In this document: piece by piece, positions 1-12,330 of the stretch
Layout of the letters: each line of letters opens with the position of its first letter
How positions within the stretch are numbered: the first letter of the stretch is position 1
Source: Halichoerus grypus
Taxonomy: Eukaryota; Chordata; Mammalia; Carnivora; Phocidae
Length of the DNA: 64,000 nucleotides
Direction of reading: 5' to 3'
NCBI RefSeq assembly: GCF_964656455.1
Contig: NC_135726.1
Location: 22,207,168 to 22,271,167, forward strand
The notes under the pieces: model-generated
Seen by the model: only the letters and a program-made list of their open reading frames with translations
The model's database searches: none
What the model was told of the DNA's origin: nothing
Made by a program: the position numbers and the translations under genes

Positions 1-857
1 GCCTAGTCATTTTTCTTTTTCTCGACCACTAATCCCACTTTATGGCAAATTATTTTTTCCAGACATCTGAATTACTTCAGTGGTTTCCTATCTTCATTCT
101 CTGTGTGCAGGAACTAGCTACTAAAATCCAGTCTTCATATGGTCACCAGATTTATCTTTGACTACCATTTTCAACTACCATAAGAAACATTTCACTACCT
201 GGAGAATGGAATCTAATCCCATTAGAATGCAGTCAAGAACATAATTTGATACTGATCTCTATTGCCATTAAGTTTCTTATAATCACCATGCGGAACCCTT
301 AGTTAAGGGGAAACGTGTCTGGCAAGACTGTCCAGTGTTGTGTCAAAACCCTAGACCCAACACTTTGTTGCTGTTCAATCTTGTCAGATTTCCTTGTTTC
401 ATTCATAAAATGTAGAGGACTTCCATTTTTATGTGTTGTGACTATTAAGGGAGATAAACATGATAAGTATCCAATAAATGTTAGTTTCTGTTATTTTTAT
501 CTTCAGGCTCCTATTCATGGTGCTTTATGTAGTTTAGTGTCTTCCTGTATTCCTTCCTGCTACAATTTTACCCACTATTTAAGTCTCAGATCTGGTTCTT
601 TCTACTGAAAAAAGAATATCCCGACATTAGTGCTCTGAATTCATTATTTGAATTTTTTTCTGCATTTTTGTTCATGCTATTACTTCCCAAATATGCTTGT
701 GTCCCAGTAACTCTTAAGGAGGTGATTTACTTTTCTTTAACACAGCTTTGTGTTGCTTCATGTGTCATAAAGAAGTATTACTTGGGGAATTAAGAAGTAT
801 ATGTCAATATAATATAATATATATATACACACATAATTAAGATAGATATATATGGAA
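1..857. other. AT-rich unique DNA, nothing recognised
   Basis: No repeat family, exon or RNA gene is recognisable. A short (AT)n run lies near 808-835. Open frames here are short and look like chance. Confidence 0.6.
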
Positions 858-1005
858 AATTAATTTCTCTGAGTCTTAGTTTTCTTATCTGTGAGAAGGG
901 CATAAAAGACTACATTCTAAGGGTAAGCTCAAAGATGATAAAAGGGAACATGCTCTATGTAGTGGCAGTCTCTGTGCTTGGTTTATACTAAGTATTCCAC
1001 AAACA
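858..1005 (+). repeat. MIR SINE remnant
   Basis: The order of motifs is that of the ancient mammalian-wide MIR: CTGAGTCTTAGTTTTCTTAT, then TCTGTGAGAAGGGCAT, then a degraded 3' part. It is diverged, with no target duplication visible. It predates placental radiation by family knowledge. Confidence 0.7.
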
Positions 1006-1759
1006 TCGGTTCTCTCTTTTGCCTCTGTTCATAACACAACTATCATTTTTTTTAAACTTTAAATCTGTATTGATTCACTCTTTCTTCAGTTACCTATTGT
1101 GTGCCAAATATTGTCTTAAACAAAGCAAAATTTTCTATAAATGATACCACAGAGATACTTAACCCCTGTTGTTGACAGGACTGCCCATTGAGTACAGTGT
1201 TATAGCTGACACTTCTTTTTTCACTTTCTGTTAGAGAATTTCTGTCAACACAGGGACATTAGAAAGTGATGGATTTTAAACTTTCCCTCACAGAAACTTG
1301 GGTTATGTGCTGCACATTTGTCATTCACAAGCTATTAGTGCTTAGAGTCTTCAGTGGTGGAATAAAGTACGTGGGATCTGCTATTAAATTATTTCTGATA
1401 ATCTGAAAGGCAAAGTGGGGAATGGAAGAAGGTTTAAAACATATGAAGTGGTCTCTGGATGCAACTAAAAATAAATGCATTATCTAGTGACAAATCTTAA
1501 AGTATGACTTGGTAGGATGGGCCTATATTCTTCATATTAATTTCAGCTTACAGAAGAATGATCAAAAAGATTTACCATCAAATAAAATTTAACAAATTAT
1601 CTCTTAAGTAGTTATTTTATAGAAAAATAAGTGACTAATTGTGCATTTTCATAAATTGATAAATATATATAGCATATTTCACCTTGTAAAAATCCTCTGA
1701 ACCCAAGGTTTGTTATGAGTGGAGATTCCTATTAAGACTTGATATTCTTTGCCAGCAAG

Positions 1760-1760
<1 letters not shown>
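1006..1760. other. Unique DNA, nothing recognised
   Basis: AT-rich sequence without a recognisable repeat or exon. Confidence 0.5.

Positions 1761-1789
<29 letters not shown>
1761..1789. repeat. (TG)n microsatellite
   Basis: An uninterrupted TG run of about 14 units. Likely polymorphic between individuals. Confidence 0.95.
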
Positions 1790-1794
<5 letters not shown>

Positions 1795-2529
1795 GATAGT
1801 TTACAACAAGATATCACAAAAATTTGAAATTGTCATTATTCTTACCAATACATGCATTTTCTTTTCTTAATAAATACTACAAATAAAATAAAACAAACAG
1901 AAACCAAAGTTCTTGGACAAATCACCATCCATCTTTGAACTATATTTCAACTATGCTTATCATAACTAATTTTCTTTCACCTGACTCTAGAAATCCATAT
2001 TCCAGATATAATTTCCAATAAATTCAAATCCAAGTTTCATGTGTGTGCTTGGGGAGGAGGGGGGTGGTGCAGTCAGTTTTATAGATTAGAGGGCTTATCA
2101 GATATGAGCCACATCCATTAAGTTCCTTAAGAGATTGATTAATGCATCATACCTTTATCACTATATTGGTTCAGCTCACCCTGGAATTAAACAATGTCTC
2201 CTTAAATCCACAGCTTGCTTTATTCATATTCCAGACTAAGGAACAAATTTGTGATATAATTTATCAAAAGCCTACCTTCTTCTAATTTCAGAGGATTATA
2301 GGAGAAAAAAAAAGTTAAGCCTTATTCCATCAGAGATGCTGGCTTAGCACAATTCAGGTGATGTCTTTTTACTCAATCAAAGAACCTAATCAAGTATAAG
2401 ATTGAGGCCAAAGAGAATAGGTGCATCTGAAGAAATGATACAAGTCAAAACATACGCCTGTTGAAGTTAGAGTTTTTATACAAAAGCAATGACATGGATA
2501 GATTAGTTATGCTTCCTGGAAGATGAGGT
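1790..2529. other. Unique DNA with a G-rich spot
   Basis: No repeat family recognised. A short G-rich stretch (GGGGAGGAGGGGGGTGG) lies near 2051-2067. Confidence 0.5.
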
Positions 2530-3088
2530 CGACATGTTTTTCCCTATTTTTTCCACTAAGTCCAATTAAAAACTCTGCACATTATGTATAAAACAAACAG
2601 AATAACACTTTGAAAGGTGGAGAGAAGAAGGCAGACCAGTTAGGGACCTCAGGACCCAAGCAATGATATGGTGATGAATTCCCTGGTTTTTAACTTGCTA
2701 TTTGCTTTATGCTTCCAAGCTCTGGAGCTGAAGAAGCCAGTCATCTGAAATATGGAGATGACAAAAACAAACACAAGGAAACAAACAAACAAACAAAAAA
2801 ACAAAAATCTTGTTCACTCTAGACAAAGGAACAGGAGAGGCAGAGCCTGGAAAGAAAAAAATTTTTAGAAAGCAACTGCTTTACTCTAACCAAACAGTAC
2901 AAAAAGTCTGTAGCCCTGATCTCCACCCACTCCAGAAAAGAACAAGTAGAGAGCTAAACTTTCATCCTCTCCTGGGTGTGATGAAGTGCTCCCATCTATT
3001 CACCTATGAAAGTGGTGTCAGAAATGGCCAAGTAAGAAATCAGGACTTTTGACCTTGCTGGACAATGGTAAGGACTTCAAAAAAATGA

Positions 3089-3124
3089 AAAAAAAAAAAA
3101 AAAAAAAAGAAAGAAAAAAAAAAA
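3089..3124 (+). repeat. A-rich simple repeat
   Basis: A run of about 20 A followed by GAAAGAAAAAAAAAAAG, inside the ancient L1. Confidence 0.9.
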
Positions 3125-3719
3125 GAAATTTAAAAATATATAGAAAGTTTCAGCAAAAGAATAGAAGATATAATGTAAAACCAAATAGAAAAGTTAAAAC
3201 AAGTGCAATAATCAAAGCAGACCAAAGTAAAACAAAACTCCAAGGATGGGTTCAGAAGCTGAGTGGAGGGGGAAGAGGAAATAATCAATGGAATTGAAAA
3301 TAAAAAAAATATAAATTACCCAATATAAACAGCAGGAAGGCTACAGATTAATAAAAACATATATTTTTTAAAATAAAGGATAGGGCATCATCAGTGACCT
3401 GTGAGATATAGTAAAAAATCTAACATTCCTGTCATTGAAGTCACAGAAGGAGAGGATAAAGAGGATGGAGTTGTAAAAGTACTCAAAGAAATAGTGTCTG
3501 AAACTTTCCAAATTTGACAAAAGACATAAGCTTTAAGAATCAAGAGGGTGAGCAGATACTACATAGTGTAAGAAACACCACAGTCAAGCTTATGAATAAT
3601 AAAAAAGAAAGCTATGAGAAACATGTGACACTTTACCTATAGGTGGGAAGACAGTTCACATGATGGAGGGTTTTTCATCGAAAACAATGGAGGTCAGAAG
3701 AAAGAGGCACAACATTTTT

Positions 3720-3932
3720 CTTTTTTTTTTCTTTCCTTTTTTTTTTTTTAGATTTTATTTGTTTATTTGAGAGAGAGAGAATGAGAGAGAGCACATGAGA
3801 GGGGGGAGGGTCAGAGGGAGAAGCAGACTCCCTGCCGAGCAGGGAGCCCGATGCGGGACTCGATCCAGGGACTCCAGGATCATGACCTGAGCCGAAGGCA
3901 GTTGCTTAACCAACTGAGCTACCCAGGCGCCC
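3720..3932 (-). mobile_element. CanSINE, minus strand, nested in ancient L1
   Basis: Starts with poly-T (its A tail), then AGATTTTATTTGTTTATTTG, a GAGA-rich body, and ends with the reverse complement of the tRNA-Lys-like head (CTGAGCTACCCAGGCGCCC). It is flanked by a perfect 16-bp target duplication, GAGGCACAACATTTTT, at 3704-3719 and 3933-3948. The duplication is itself old L1 sequence, so the SINE is the younger insertion. Confidence 0.97.
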
Positions 3933-5453
3933 GAGGCACAACATTTTTAGAACGACCAATCTGGAAGCTTATGTCCAGCCAAAGTGTCCTCCAGGAATTA
4001 AGGGCAAATTGAGACATTAGCAGCTGTCAGAAAACTAAGAGCATTTGCCACTAGCAGATAGACATTAAAAGAATGGATGAGGTTCTCTAAATAGAAGGGG
4101 AATAAAGAAGAAACATCAGAGTTTCAATTAGGGAGAAAGAACTCAATAAGCAAAAATATCTATAAATATGAGAGATACTGCTTCCCATCTTGACTTTTCT
4201 AGATTATTTTTGGCAATTGAAGCAAAATTTATAACACACTCTAGTGTGGTTCTAAATGGATAGGAAGAAATATTTAAGAAAATTACAAACGAGGATAAAG
4301 AGACATAAAGGAAGGTAAGGTTTGTACACTCCACTCGAATTGATAAAATTATGACACCAGCAGGCTATGATAAAATGTATGTGTATAATGTAATACCTTC
4401 AGCAAACACTTAAGAGGCTATACTAAGAGAGAAACTCATAAATACTATAAAGAAATCAAAATGGAATTCTAAAAATTGTCCAAACCCATAAGAAAACAGG
4501 AAAAAGAATACAGGAAAAAAGAAAACAAAAAAACAAACATCCAGAACCAACAGAATCCAAAAATAAAATGGCAGACTGAAGGCCTGAATATCAATAATTA
4601 GATTAAATGAAAATGGTCTAAATACATGAATTAAAAGACAAAGACTGGTACAGTGGATAAAAATACAAGACGTAACTATCGCTGTGTACACGAAACTCAC
4701 TTCATATGTAATATATTAGGCATCCAAAAGTAAAATGATGGAGATATATCATGCAAACATTAATCCACTGGAAACCAGAGTGAGTATATTAATATCTGAT
4801 AAAATGGACTTCAGAGCAAAGATAATTACCAAGGCAGACAGTGACATTATGTAATGACAAGCAGTCACTCCACCAAGAAGACATAGCAATTCTAAATGTG
4901 TATGCACCAAACAACAGAGCAGCAAAATAGGTGAAACAGACTGGTTGGTCTGAAATAAAAAATAGACAAATCCATTATTATAGTTTGAAATTTCAGTAGC
5001 CCTAACTCAGCAATTAATAAAACAACTAGACAGAAAAGTAACAAAGTTGTAAAACAAATTAATATCATCAACTAACAGGATCTGACTGACATTTATAAAA
5101 CACACCACCCAAAACAGCAGAACGCACATTCTTTTCAAGTTTCCAGAGAACGCATACCAAGCCATAAAATAAATCACAAATCTAAAAGAACAGAAATCCT
5201 ACAGAGAATGTTCTTGAATCACAACGGAATCAGACTAGAAGTCAATAATATAAAGATAACAGGAAAATATCCAAATGCTTGGAAACTAAATAACAAAATT
5301 TTAAACTATTCTTGTGTCAAAGTGGATTAAAGGAAATAAAAATACATACAAATAAATTTTAAAAATTTGGCTAAATTAATATGAAAATACAACATATTAA
5401 AATGTGTGGGACACAGCTAAAGCATGGTAGAGATGGGGATTTGTAGTATTAAA

Positions 5454-5887
5454 ACCCTGTTTGTTTCTCAGAGTCCATAGTCTCTCATGGTTCGTCTCCC
5501 CCTCCGATTTCCCCCCTTTCATTTTTCCCTTCCTACTATCTTTTTTTTTTTTTTAATATATATAATGTATTATTTGTTTCAGAGGTACAGGTCTGCAATT
5601 CATCAGTCTTAACACAATTCACAGCGCTCACCATAGCACATACCCTCCCCAATATCCATCACCCAGCCACCCCATCCCTCCCACCCCCCTCCACTCCAGC
5701 AACCCTCAGTTTGTTCCTGAGATTAAGAATTCCTCATATCAGTGAGATCATATGATACTTGTCTTTCTCTGATTGACTTATTTCGCTTAGCATAATACCC
5801 TCTAGTTCCATCCACGTCATTGCCAGTGGCAAGATTTCGGGGTTTTTGATGGCTGCATAATATTCCATTGTATATATATACCACATG
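5454..5887 (-). mobile_element. Carnivore L1 3' fragment, minus strand, nested in ancient L1
   Basis: Matches the 3' end of the full-length L1 at 21.75-28.84 kb: the CAGAGTCCATAGTCTCTCATGG text, an internal poly-T near 5540, GTTTCAGAGGTACAGGTCTG, then the end of ORF2 down to TATATATACCACAT. It is 5' truncated within ORF2. The distal 3' UTR and poly-A tail are missing and I see no clear target duplication. The flanking ancient L1 text is continuous on either side. Confidence 0.85.
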
Positions 5888-6705
5888 GAATAATCTCAAA
5901 TTAATAGTCTGGCTCACACCTTAAGATCAAACAAAAAGAAGAGCAAATAGAACCAAAAGCAAATAGACGACCATGCTCTTCTGTATTTACCCAAATGAAT
6001 TGAAAACTTCTGACCACACAAAGCCTGTACACATATATTTATAGCTGCTTTATCATAATTACCTCAAACTGGAAGTAGTCAAAATATTTTTAAGTAGGTG
6101 ACCGGATAAACATACTGTGGTACATCCAGACAATGGAATATTATCCAATAGTAGAAAGAAATGAGCTCTCAAACCATGAAGACATGAAGGAATCTTAAGT
6201 AAATATTGATAAGTAAAAAATAAACTAGTATAAACACACCATATAATGTATGATTCCAACTATATGACATTTTGGAAAAGGTAAAACCATAGTAAAAAAA
6301 AAAATCATTGGTTTCTGGGGTTTGGTAGAAATGAGGGATAAACACGTGAAACATGGGATTTTTAGGGGATGAGGAATGCCATATTGATGGATACATATCA
6401 TTATATATTTAAATAGCTAGGTAGATGGTTAGATAGATAGATCCGATAGAATGCACAAAACGAAGAATGAACCCTTATGTAAACTAAGCACTTTAGTTAA
6501 TAATATGTTGATATTGGCTCATCTGTTTTAGCAAACACACCACACTAATATAAGAGGTTTGTAATGGGGTAAACTGTATGGAAGTTTATCATACAGTATT
6601 CTTTGTACTATCTGCTCAATTTTTCTGTACATTCTTTGTACATCTGCACTCAGTTTTTCTCTAAAATCTTCCAAATATTAAATATCATTAATTAAAACAA
6701 AATGC

Positions 6706-7784
6706 AAGTCACATTAGTTAGCATTGCATTCCTGAGAAGCAATGAGTCAAAGGTAGTAGAGTTCCAGGGTAAATCTTCCACCGTAGTAAGAGCTAGGCTG
6801 CAGTAAAGAACCATCAATATAATACAAGGGAGAGGAGTAGAAGGGGGAGCTGGATTTCGAAGTCAAGATATTGAATATTTGTCAGGGGCTCTCTGTTACT
6901 TTGCTAATTTGTAAGAAAAGTTAGCACAAATGGAGAAGGCCTTCTTGTTTCAGATATTAACTAAAAATTAATTAACTTCTCTGACTAGCTCATGAACAAT
7001 GACCTGCACATAAGCAATTAATTTAAGAACTTGGAGAAAAAAGACCATATATGCTGGAGGTACAATTTAGTGGATAGAAGACTTGGATGCTAAAAACTTA
7101 AGAGTCTAGAATCAACTTCACCTAGGAGGCCTCTTAAGTCATTTAAAGTTCTGGGATTTTATAAAATAAAAGCTTTATAAAGAATTTATATTTTGCAAAT
7201 GTTTCACCACTAAAGACCTTTTTTATTACCTATTAGTAAACTCATTTTTCTAGCAGATGAACCGTATTTTAAATCAATGTCTATTTTTCTCCATTCTTAT
7301 TTTTTTTCAAACACATGTACATATATCATTCAGAACATGTAATTGCCATGAGATAACCGGCATTTCCATATTGCATCGATTTAATTTCTTCCCTCAAACT
7401 TGAAAGATGCGATTTTATTTAACCCAGGTAACTATATTGAGGTTCTCCTCTAGGCTTTTAGAAATACTAATAATTTGTTCTGGGAGTTACATTTCCTTTA
7501 TCGGATTTTTATGAAGATTAATGAACAGTTGGTAACTTCGCAAACAGTTTAACACACTCATTGAAGCCAATAGGAATTTTAAATGTCAAGAATCTTTTTA
7601 ATATCATCATCATCACTACCACCGCCAGTCATCCTCCTCTCACTCCTCCTCCTCATTTATTATTTTCCTGTAGTTCTGTTTCATACACACTTAGCCATAG
7701 AATACATTTTACATACCTATACATATTGCTTTGTCTTTGTTGGAACCAGATCACCTCTCCTTCTACCTTTAGTTAATGTTTACT
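6706..7784. other. Unique DNA, nothing recognised
   Basis: No family recognised. A pyrimidine-rich patch lies around 7600-7665. Short overlapping + frames there are low-complexity. Confidence 0.5.
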
Positions 7785-7975
7785 TCTTTTTGTTTAAAGA
7801 TTTATTTATTTATTTGCGGGGGGGACGGGCAGAGGAGAGAGAGAATCCCAAGCAGACTCTGCATTGAGCACAGAGCCCCACGTCGGGCTCCATCTCTTGA
7901 CCCTGAGATCACAACCTGAGCCGAAACCAAGAGTCCGCCACTTAACCCACTGTGCCACCCAGGCACCTTCATTTG
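7785..7975 (-). mobile_element. CanSINE, minus strand
   Basis: Begins TTTAAAGATTTATTTATTTA and ends with the reversed head CACTGTGCCACCCAGGCACC. Target duplication GTTAATGTTTACT is perfect at 7772-7784 and 7976-7988. It pairs head to head with the + copy at 8197. Confidence 0.95.
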
Positions 7976-8196
7976 GTTAATGTTTACTGCTTTAAGACAA
8001 AGCTAAGGGTCACCATCTTGGAATAATGTCATTGCACCCTCTCTAAATAGTCCTAGAACACTCCAGGTTTTTCATTCTCATATCTTTGAATGATTTAGTT
8101 CAAGAAATATGTGTGACTACTGTCAAGCTTGTGCTAGGCACCAAGACAACAGGGACACTCTTATGACCATATAAATGCTTTAAAGAGTTCATGGTC

Positions 8197-8400
8197 CCAG
8201 GGCTCCTGGGTGGCTCAGTTGGTAGGGTGTCTGCCTTCAGCTCAGGTCATGGTCCCAGTGTCCTGGGATTGAGTCCCACGTGGGCTTCTGCTTCTCCCTC
8301 TCCCTCTACTTGCAGCTCCCCCTGCTTGTGCTCTCTCTCTCACTATCTCTTTCTCTCTCTGTGTCAAATAAATAAATAGAATCTTTAAAAAAAAAAAAAA
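8197..8400 (+). mobile_element. CanSINE, + strand
   Basis: Head GGGCTCCTGGGTGGCTCAGT, TCCCTCTCCC body, tail AAATAAATAAATAG plus poly-A. Perfect target duplication AGTTCATGGTC at 8186-8196 and 8401-8411. Confidence 0.96.
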
Positions 8401-8449
8401 AGTTCATGGTCTCATATTAATATCTCATGCACATGAATACTTTGTTGAT

Positions 8450-8560
8450 CCCCACATGATCTGGAATTAGAACATTACTTTCTGTCTCTGTGCTTTACTG
8501 TGTCTTCCTCCTGTGTTTACCATTTAGTAGGTGCTCAGAAATGCTTGTTTATTGACAGAG
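8450..8560 (+). repeat. L2-type 3' end remnant
   Basis: Contains the usual L2 terminal wording: CTGTCTCTGTGCTTTACTGT, then TAGTAGGTGCTCAGAAATG. Diverged; boundaries approximate. Confidence 0.55.
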
Positions 8561-10366
8561 GAATGGAAGACACTGCCTTTTCTTTATAAACACACCTTCC
8601 CTTAATGAAAGTAAAAGAGTAGTTTCTTGTACTCAGAGTGTGTCAGAACACTCTATGCCTCTCCCATATATAATCTGTTCCAGAAAGTAATATCCTGGGG
8701 GTCATCCTATGTTGAATATTTGTCAAGTCCTCACTATAGAGTGTTCTGCCATTTGTCTCTATTTCCTCTACTTTTGCTATTGAAAGTACAACCTCTGGAG
8801 TCGGCTTGAGATTAGCAGGGGCTCCTTGTCCAGCTTTTGATTGTGAAATGCAGCTTTTGTTTCCAGTCTTGCCTTGTCTGATTTCCTCCTGTGTTTTTTC
8901 CTCTTAGCTTTTTAAATTAAAGTGTTAGTCCCTGGGGTTGTATCTCCTGCCTGAAGCTGTCATCCTGTCCAAAGATAACAACACTGTATTTACCGTCACA
9001 AAAAAATGAGAAAATAACATGAGAATGAGAACATGTTTGACCTATTAGTGATAGTGTCTTTTCATTATAAAATAATAAACCGTTTAACTGATAGATTGTG
9101 CCTGAGATTTTACAGTTTATAAGCGCATCTCAGCTTTCAGTTCATTTTGTTGAAGTTTCAAGAATAAAAGGACGTTTTAATCAACACAAAGAGATTAACT
9201 TTTGGTTAAATGGAAGGTCCATATTGACCACAAAAAAAGTCTATGCATGGTTGGATCTATCTTTTTAGAGAGAAATAGTTTAAAAAACAAACAAAACAGA
9301 TGACAAAAATGCATCAGTTATTTTTTAACTGTTTGCCAAAGGTCTAATATGTTAAATGAAAGGGTGTGCATTATGAACTGTGACAATATATAGAAACTAT
9401 TTGTAATTGTAGACTCTCATGGTGTAAAAACCTAAATGAATACCTAATCATAGGCAATAAAATTCTACAAATTACATTTCTTTTCCTTTTTTTTTAATTG
9501 GATGCAAAAGTGTGCTAGGTATATTTAGAATTATTTTAATTGCAAACAAAGTGCCAAAGACATTTTTACATGTAGTCATTTGATATCTGCATGCTTCTTT
9601 TGTTTAATTTCACATTCCAAATATTTCTGAATGCATAACAAGCCACATTGCCAGGCTTAGAAGATAGAGCTATAATCTCTATTATACATTAGGATAATAA
9701 TGTCTGAGGATATATATTACAATTGAGATAATAGAAACAGAGAGAGATACTACTAATAGGGCTGATTATGAAGAACAAAAACTTACAAATAACCTGATGG
9801 ATATTTTGTCTTTCATACACCAGATAAATACTTAGAAAAGAATACCTTTATTTGTCTCTGAAACCACTCTTATCTCTGCATTATATCTCATCTCTAATCT
9901 GGGTTAATACTGGGTTTACTTAACAAAACTTTTAAGTATGTTAAGTAGCACTGTAACAATACAATGTATACTTAACAATAGTTACAGTAAAGATTATTTA
10001 GGATTTAGGATGACACAATATGACACTTTTGAAAGTGAAAAGTTTTAGTACTGATGAGCATTAATAATTATTCAGGGATAAAGATAAAAACCTAGAATAT
10101 TCCAGGCAAGGATGAATGATAATGCTAGGCTATTATGATAGCTAACAGAAGTAAAAGGTATCTCTAAAATTAGTAATAAATTAACATTACCAGGAACTAT
10201 GAAGCATTATGTAATCTATGCTTCTTTAGTGGGCACAATTTCAGTTATTTGTCCCAACATCTAGTATTAGGCAAAAACACCTGGAAAGTATTATCATTGG
10301 CTAAAGATTGGACTTAACAAAAGAATAAGCACAAAAAATGACCCTGTTCATGAATGGTGAGGGGTA

Positions 10367-10368
<2 letters not shown>
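8561..10368. other. SINE-free unique DNA
   Basis: About 1.8 kb without a recognisable repeat or exon. AT-rich. Confidence 0.5.

Positions 10369-10397
<29 letters not shown>
10369..10397. repeat. (TG)n microsatellite
   Basis: Uninterrupted TG run, followed by TTTG. Confidence 0.95.
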
Positions 10398-10400
<3 letters not shown>

Positions 10401-11889
10401 TCCCATGGCACCTGAGTTGGGGAAAACAGAACATTATTTCTTCAACCCTATTTCAATAGAAAATTAAGAAATAAAGAAACTTGCAGCCATTTTTTTCTTA
10501 CTGCTACCAAAATAGCACCAGACTTGAAGACATTAGACTTTCTAAGCAGACTAATTTAAACCCGGCAACAGCATAGCCACCACCACCACCATCTTCAACA
10601 ATACTGTGTTGATGATTGCAGGAGTATGACACGTTAATCAAGACAATTCTGCGTCCCTCGGAATCTTGTCATTTCATAAGACAATCATGTTGAACGTGAC
10701 AAGCAAAAAGAGTCTGTGAGGTACGACATCGGTTCTGGTCTCACATGGAGATTGGTGACTTGGTTTTCAGTCTCAGCTTTATTCCATGTTAGTTGTGTAT
10801 GAGTATGTTGAGCCTGGTGAGTTTCCATACATCTTTGATAGTGTAAATACTATTTTATGGGTGGGATTTATGGCCAGGGTAGTAATTAGCTATTTTCTAT
10901 GCCGCCCCAATATCCAAAAACTTCATGCATACCCACACAAGAAAAAGTGTGACACCATAACTTCAAGAACTCAGGATGTCAAAGTGGAAGAACACCTGGC
11001 TTGAAATCAGCAGCTGTGGATTGGAACCTTTGCTGGGTGTTCCTATGACATATGTACATCTGTTTACTCTCATACCAGCCTTCTCGGATACTGATAGCCA
11101 GCAACTAACCAGAGCAAACTCTAGGCAGTACAACCTTATTTATGACCTAATTCTTATACACTCTGGAATACTCTGAAATTGTGTTTGTCTTTATACTTTG
11201 ATGCTGTATCTTTGGGATTCTATGACACCATTTCCCCCTCTTCAGTGGTGTTGGTAATAACATCAGCAAATTAAGGGCTGATATTATATATGGAAATAAC
11301 CAGAGTACACTGCAGGGTGCTATAGTGCTCATATCATGTGTTTTGATTTCGTTTTGATATGAGTAGAGTCAAAAGCAACATTCTAACACTACCTGCCTTC
11401 CAAAAATAAGAATCAAGTTGGAGGTGATATTTGAAAGACCTACTTTGGGCCACGATGGTGGAAATGTATTTAGTTTCTTACTTTTACACTTTCTCAGCCC
11501 AGTTTCAGTCAGTTGGGAGTCAGTCTCTCTCTTTTTCTTCCTTGCTCTACAATGTTCAGTGAAACTGGTGTGATATCTAGGGTTTTAAGAGAAATAATTT
11601 TCTATCTTTGTCTTTTAGACTAAATATGGGTATTGGCCTTAGGATGAAGAGCTGATTGGTGACATAATCACGTAGAATTCTAACTCCAACCAAACCCACC
11701 CACCCTGTGATGATGCCCAATTCATCATGAGTTTATTTCTTGTATTTACTGGAGTAATCGCCCAGATTATCATTTTTGCCTTGCCGCCTGAAATGCATGG
11801 CCTTAAAAGCTACATGGACCTATGTCTGATTTCTAGCTCTGCCACTTTATGCAATAATTATACCCTGAATGCTTAATATGTGTCATTCT
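10398..11889. other. Unique DNA, nothing recognised
   Basis: No repeat or exon recognised. 10560-10780 is repeat-free, includes a short (CAC)n at about 10580, and has several CpGs unusual for this AT-rich setting. Confidence 0.45.
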
Positions 11890-11978
11890 TTTAAGATAGG
11901 TGTTGGGTTTGTCATACATAATAAGGCATTGTTCCTGCCTTCAATGGAATTAGTGTCTGGTGGGTTAAATTAAGAAAC

Positions 11979-12014
<36 letters not shown>

Positions 12015-12200
12015 GTTTTATAAATTCTAAGATGAACATGCAAGTTATTATGAAAATATAGAGGTTGGACATCTATGTCATACTGAATGGTGGTGGGATG
12101 GATATCCTAAGAAGTACTATTTAAATTCCATTTTGAAGGCAAAATCAAAAGAACCCATGAGGAGAAAGAATTGGAAGAAACTCATGTGAGGTACAGAGAA
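11890..12200 (+). repeat. Possible ancient LINE remnant around an (ATT)n
   Basis: Wording such as GCATTGTTCCTGCCTTCAAT and TTAGTGTCTGGTGGG resembles a mammalian-wide, probably LINE-derived repeat also seen at 14.4 and 40.4 kb. The family name is uncertain. Confidence 0.4.
11980..12014. repeat. (ATT)n microsatellite
   Basis: About 11 uninterrupted TTA/ATT units. Confidence 0.95.
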
Positions 12201-12330
12201 TGCTGCTTTCTACCCAGATGACCTTAAGCATGTATCCTAATTTCCTTTGGCTTCATTCATATGGGAAATGGAATATTTAACTCACACTATTTTACTTAGA
12301 TTTGAGTAGAATATAAAGTTCCTGGTTCTG
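12195..12330 (+). repeat. Probable MIR remnant
   Basis: Shows the MIR order: GATGACCTTAAGC, then CTAATTTCCTTTGGC, then ATATGGGAAATGGAATA. Very diverged. Confidence 0.45.

Larger units (their letters stand above)
2530..6705 (+). mobile_element. Ancient L1 (L1M-type), + strand, internally deleted and interrupted
   Basis: Several separate stretches match the course of an old mammalian L1 read on +. They include a 5' A-rich part (2530-3300) and a region resembling the ORF1-side text of L1M elements (3380-4130). An endonuclease portion with a readable NVYAPNNRA track lies near 4895-4921. ORF2 text with the wording around GGGACACAGCTAAAGC is near 5407, and the C-terminal ORF2 plus 3' UTR run from 5970 to 6705. 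Most of the reverse-transcriptase region is missing (between about 5970 and its flank). Two later insertions split it: a CanSINE at 3720-3932 and an L1 3' fragment at about 5454-5887. The L1 text resumes correctly after each. Boundaries are approximate and no long frame survives. Subfamily naming needs alignment. Confidence 0.75.
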
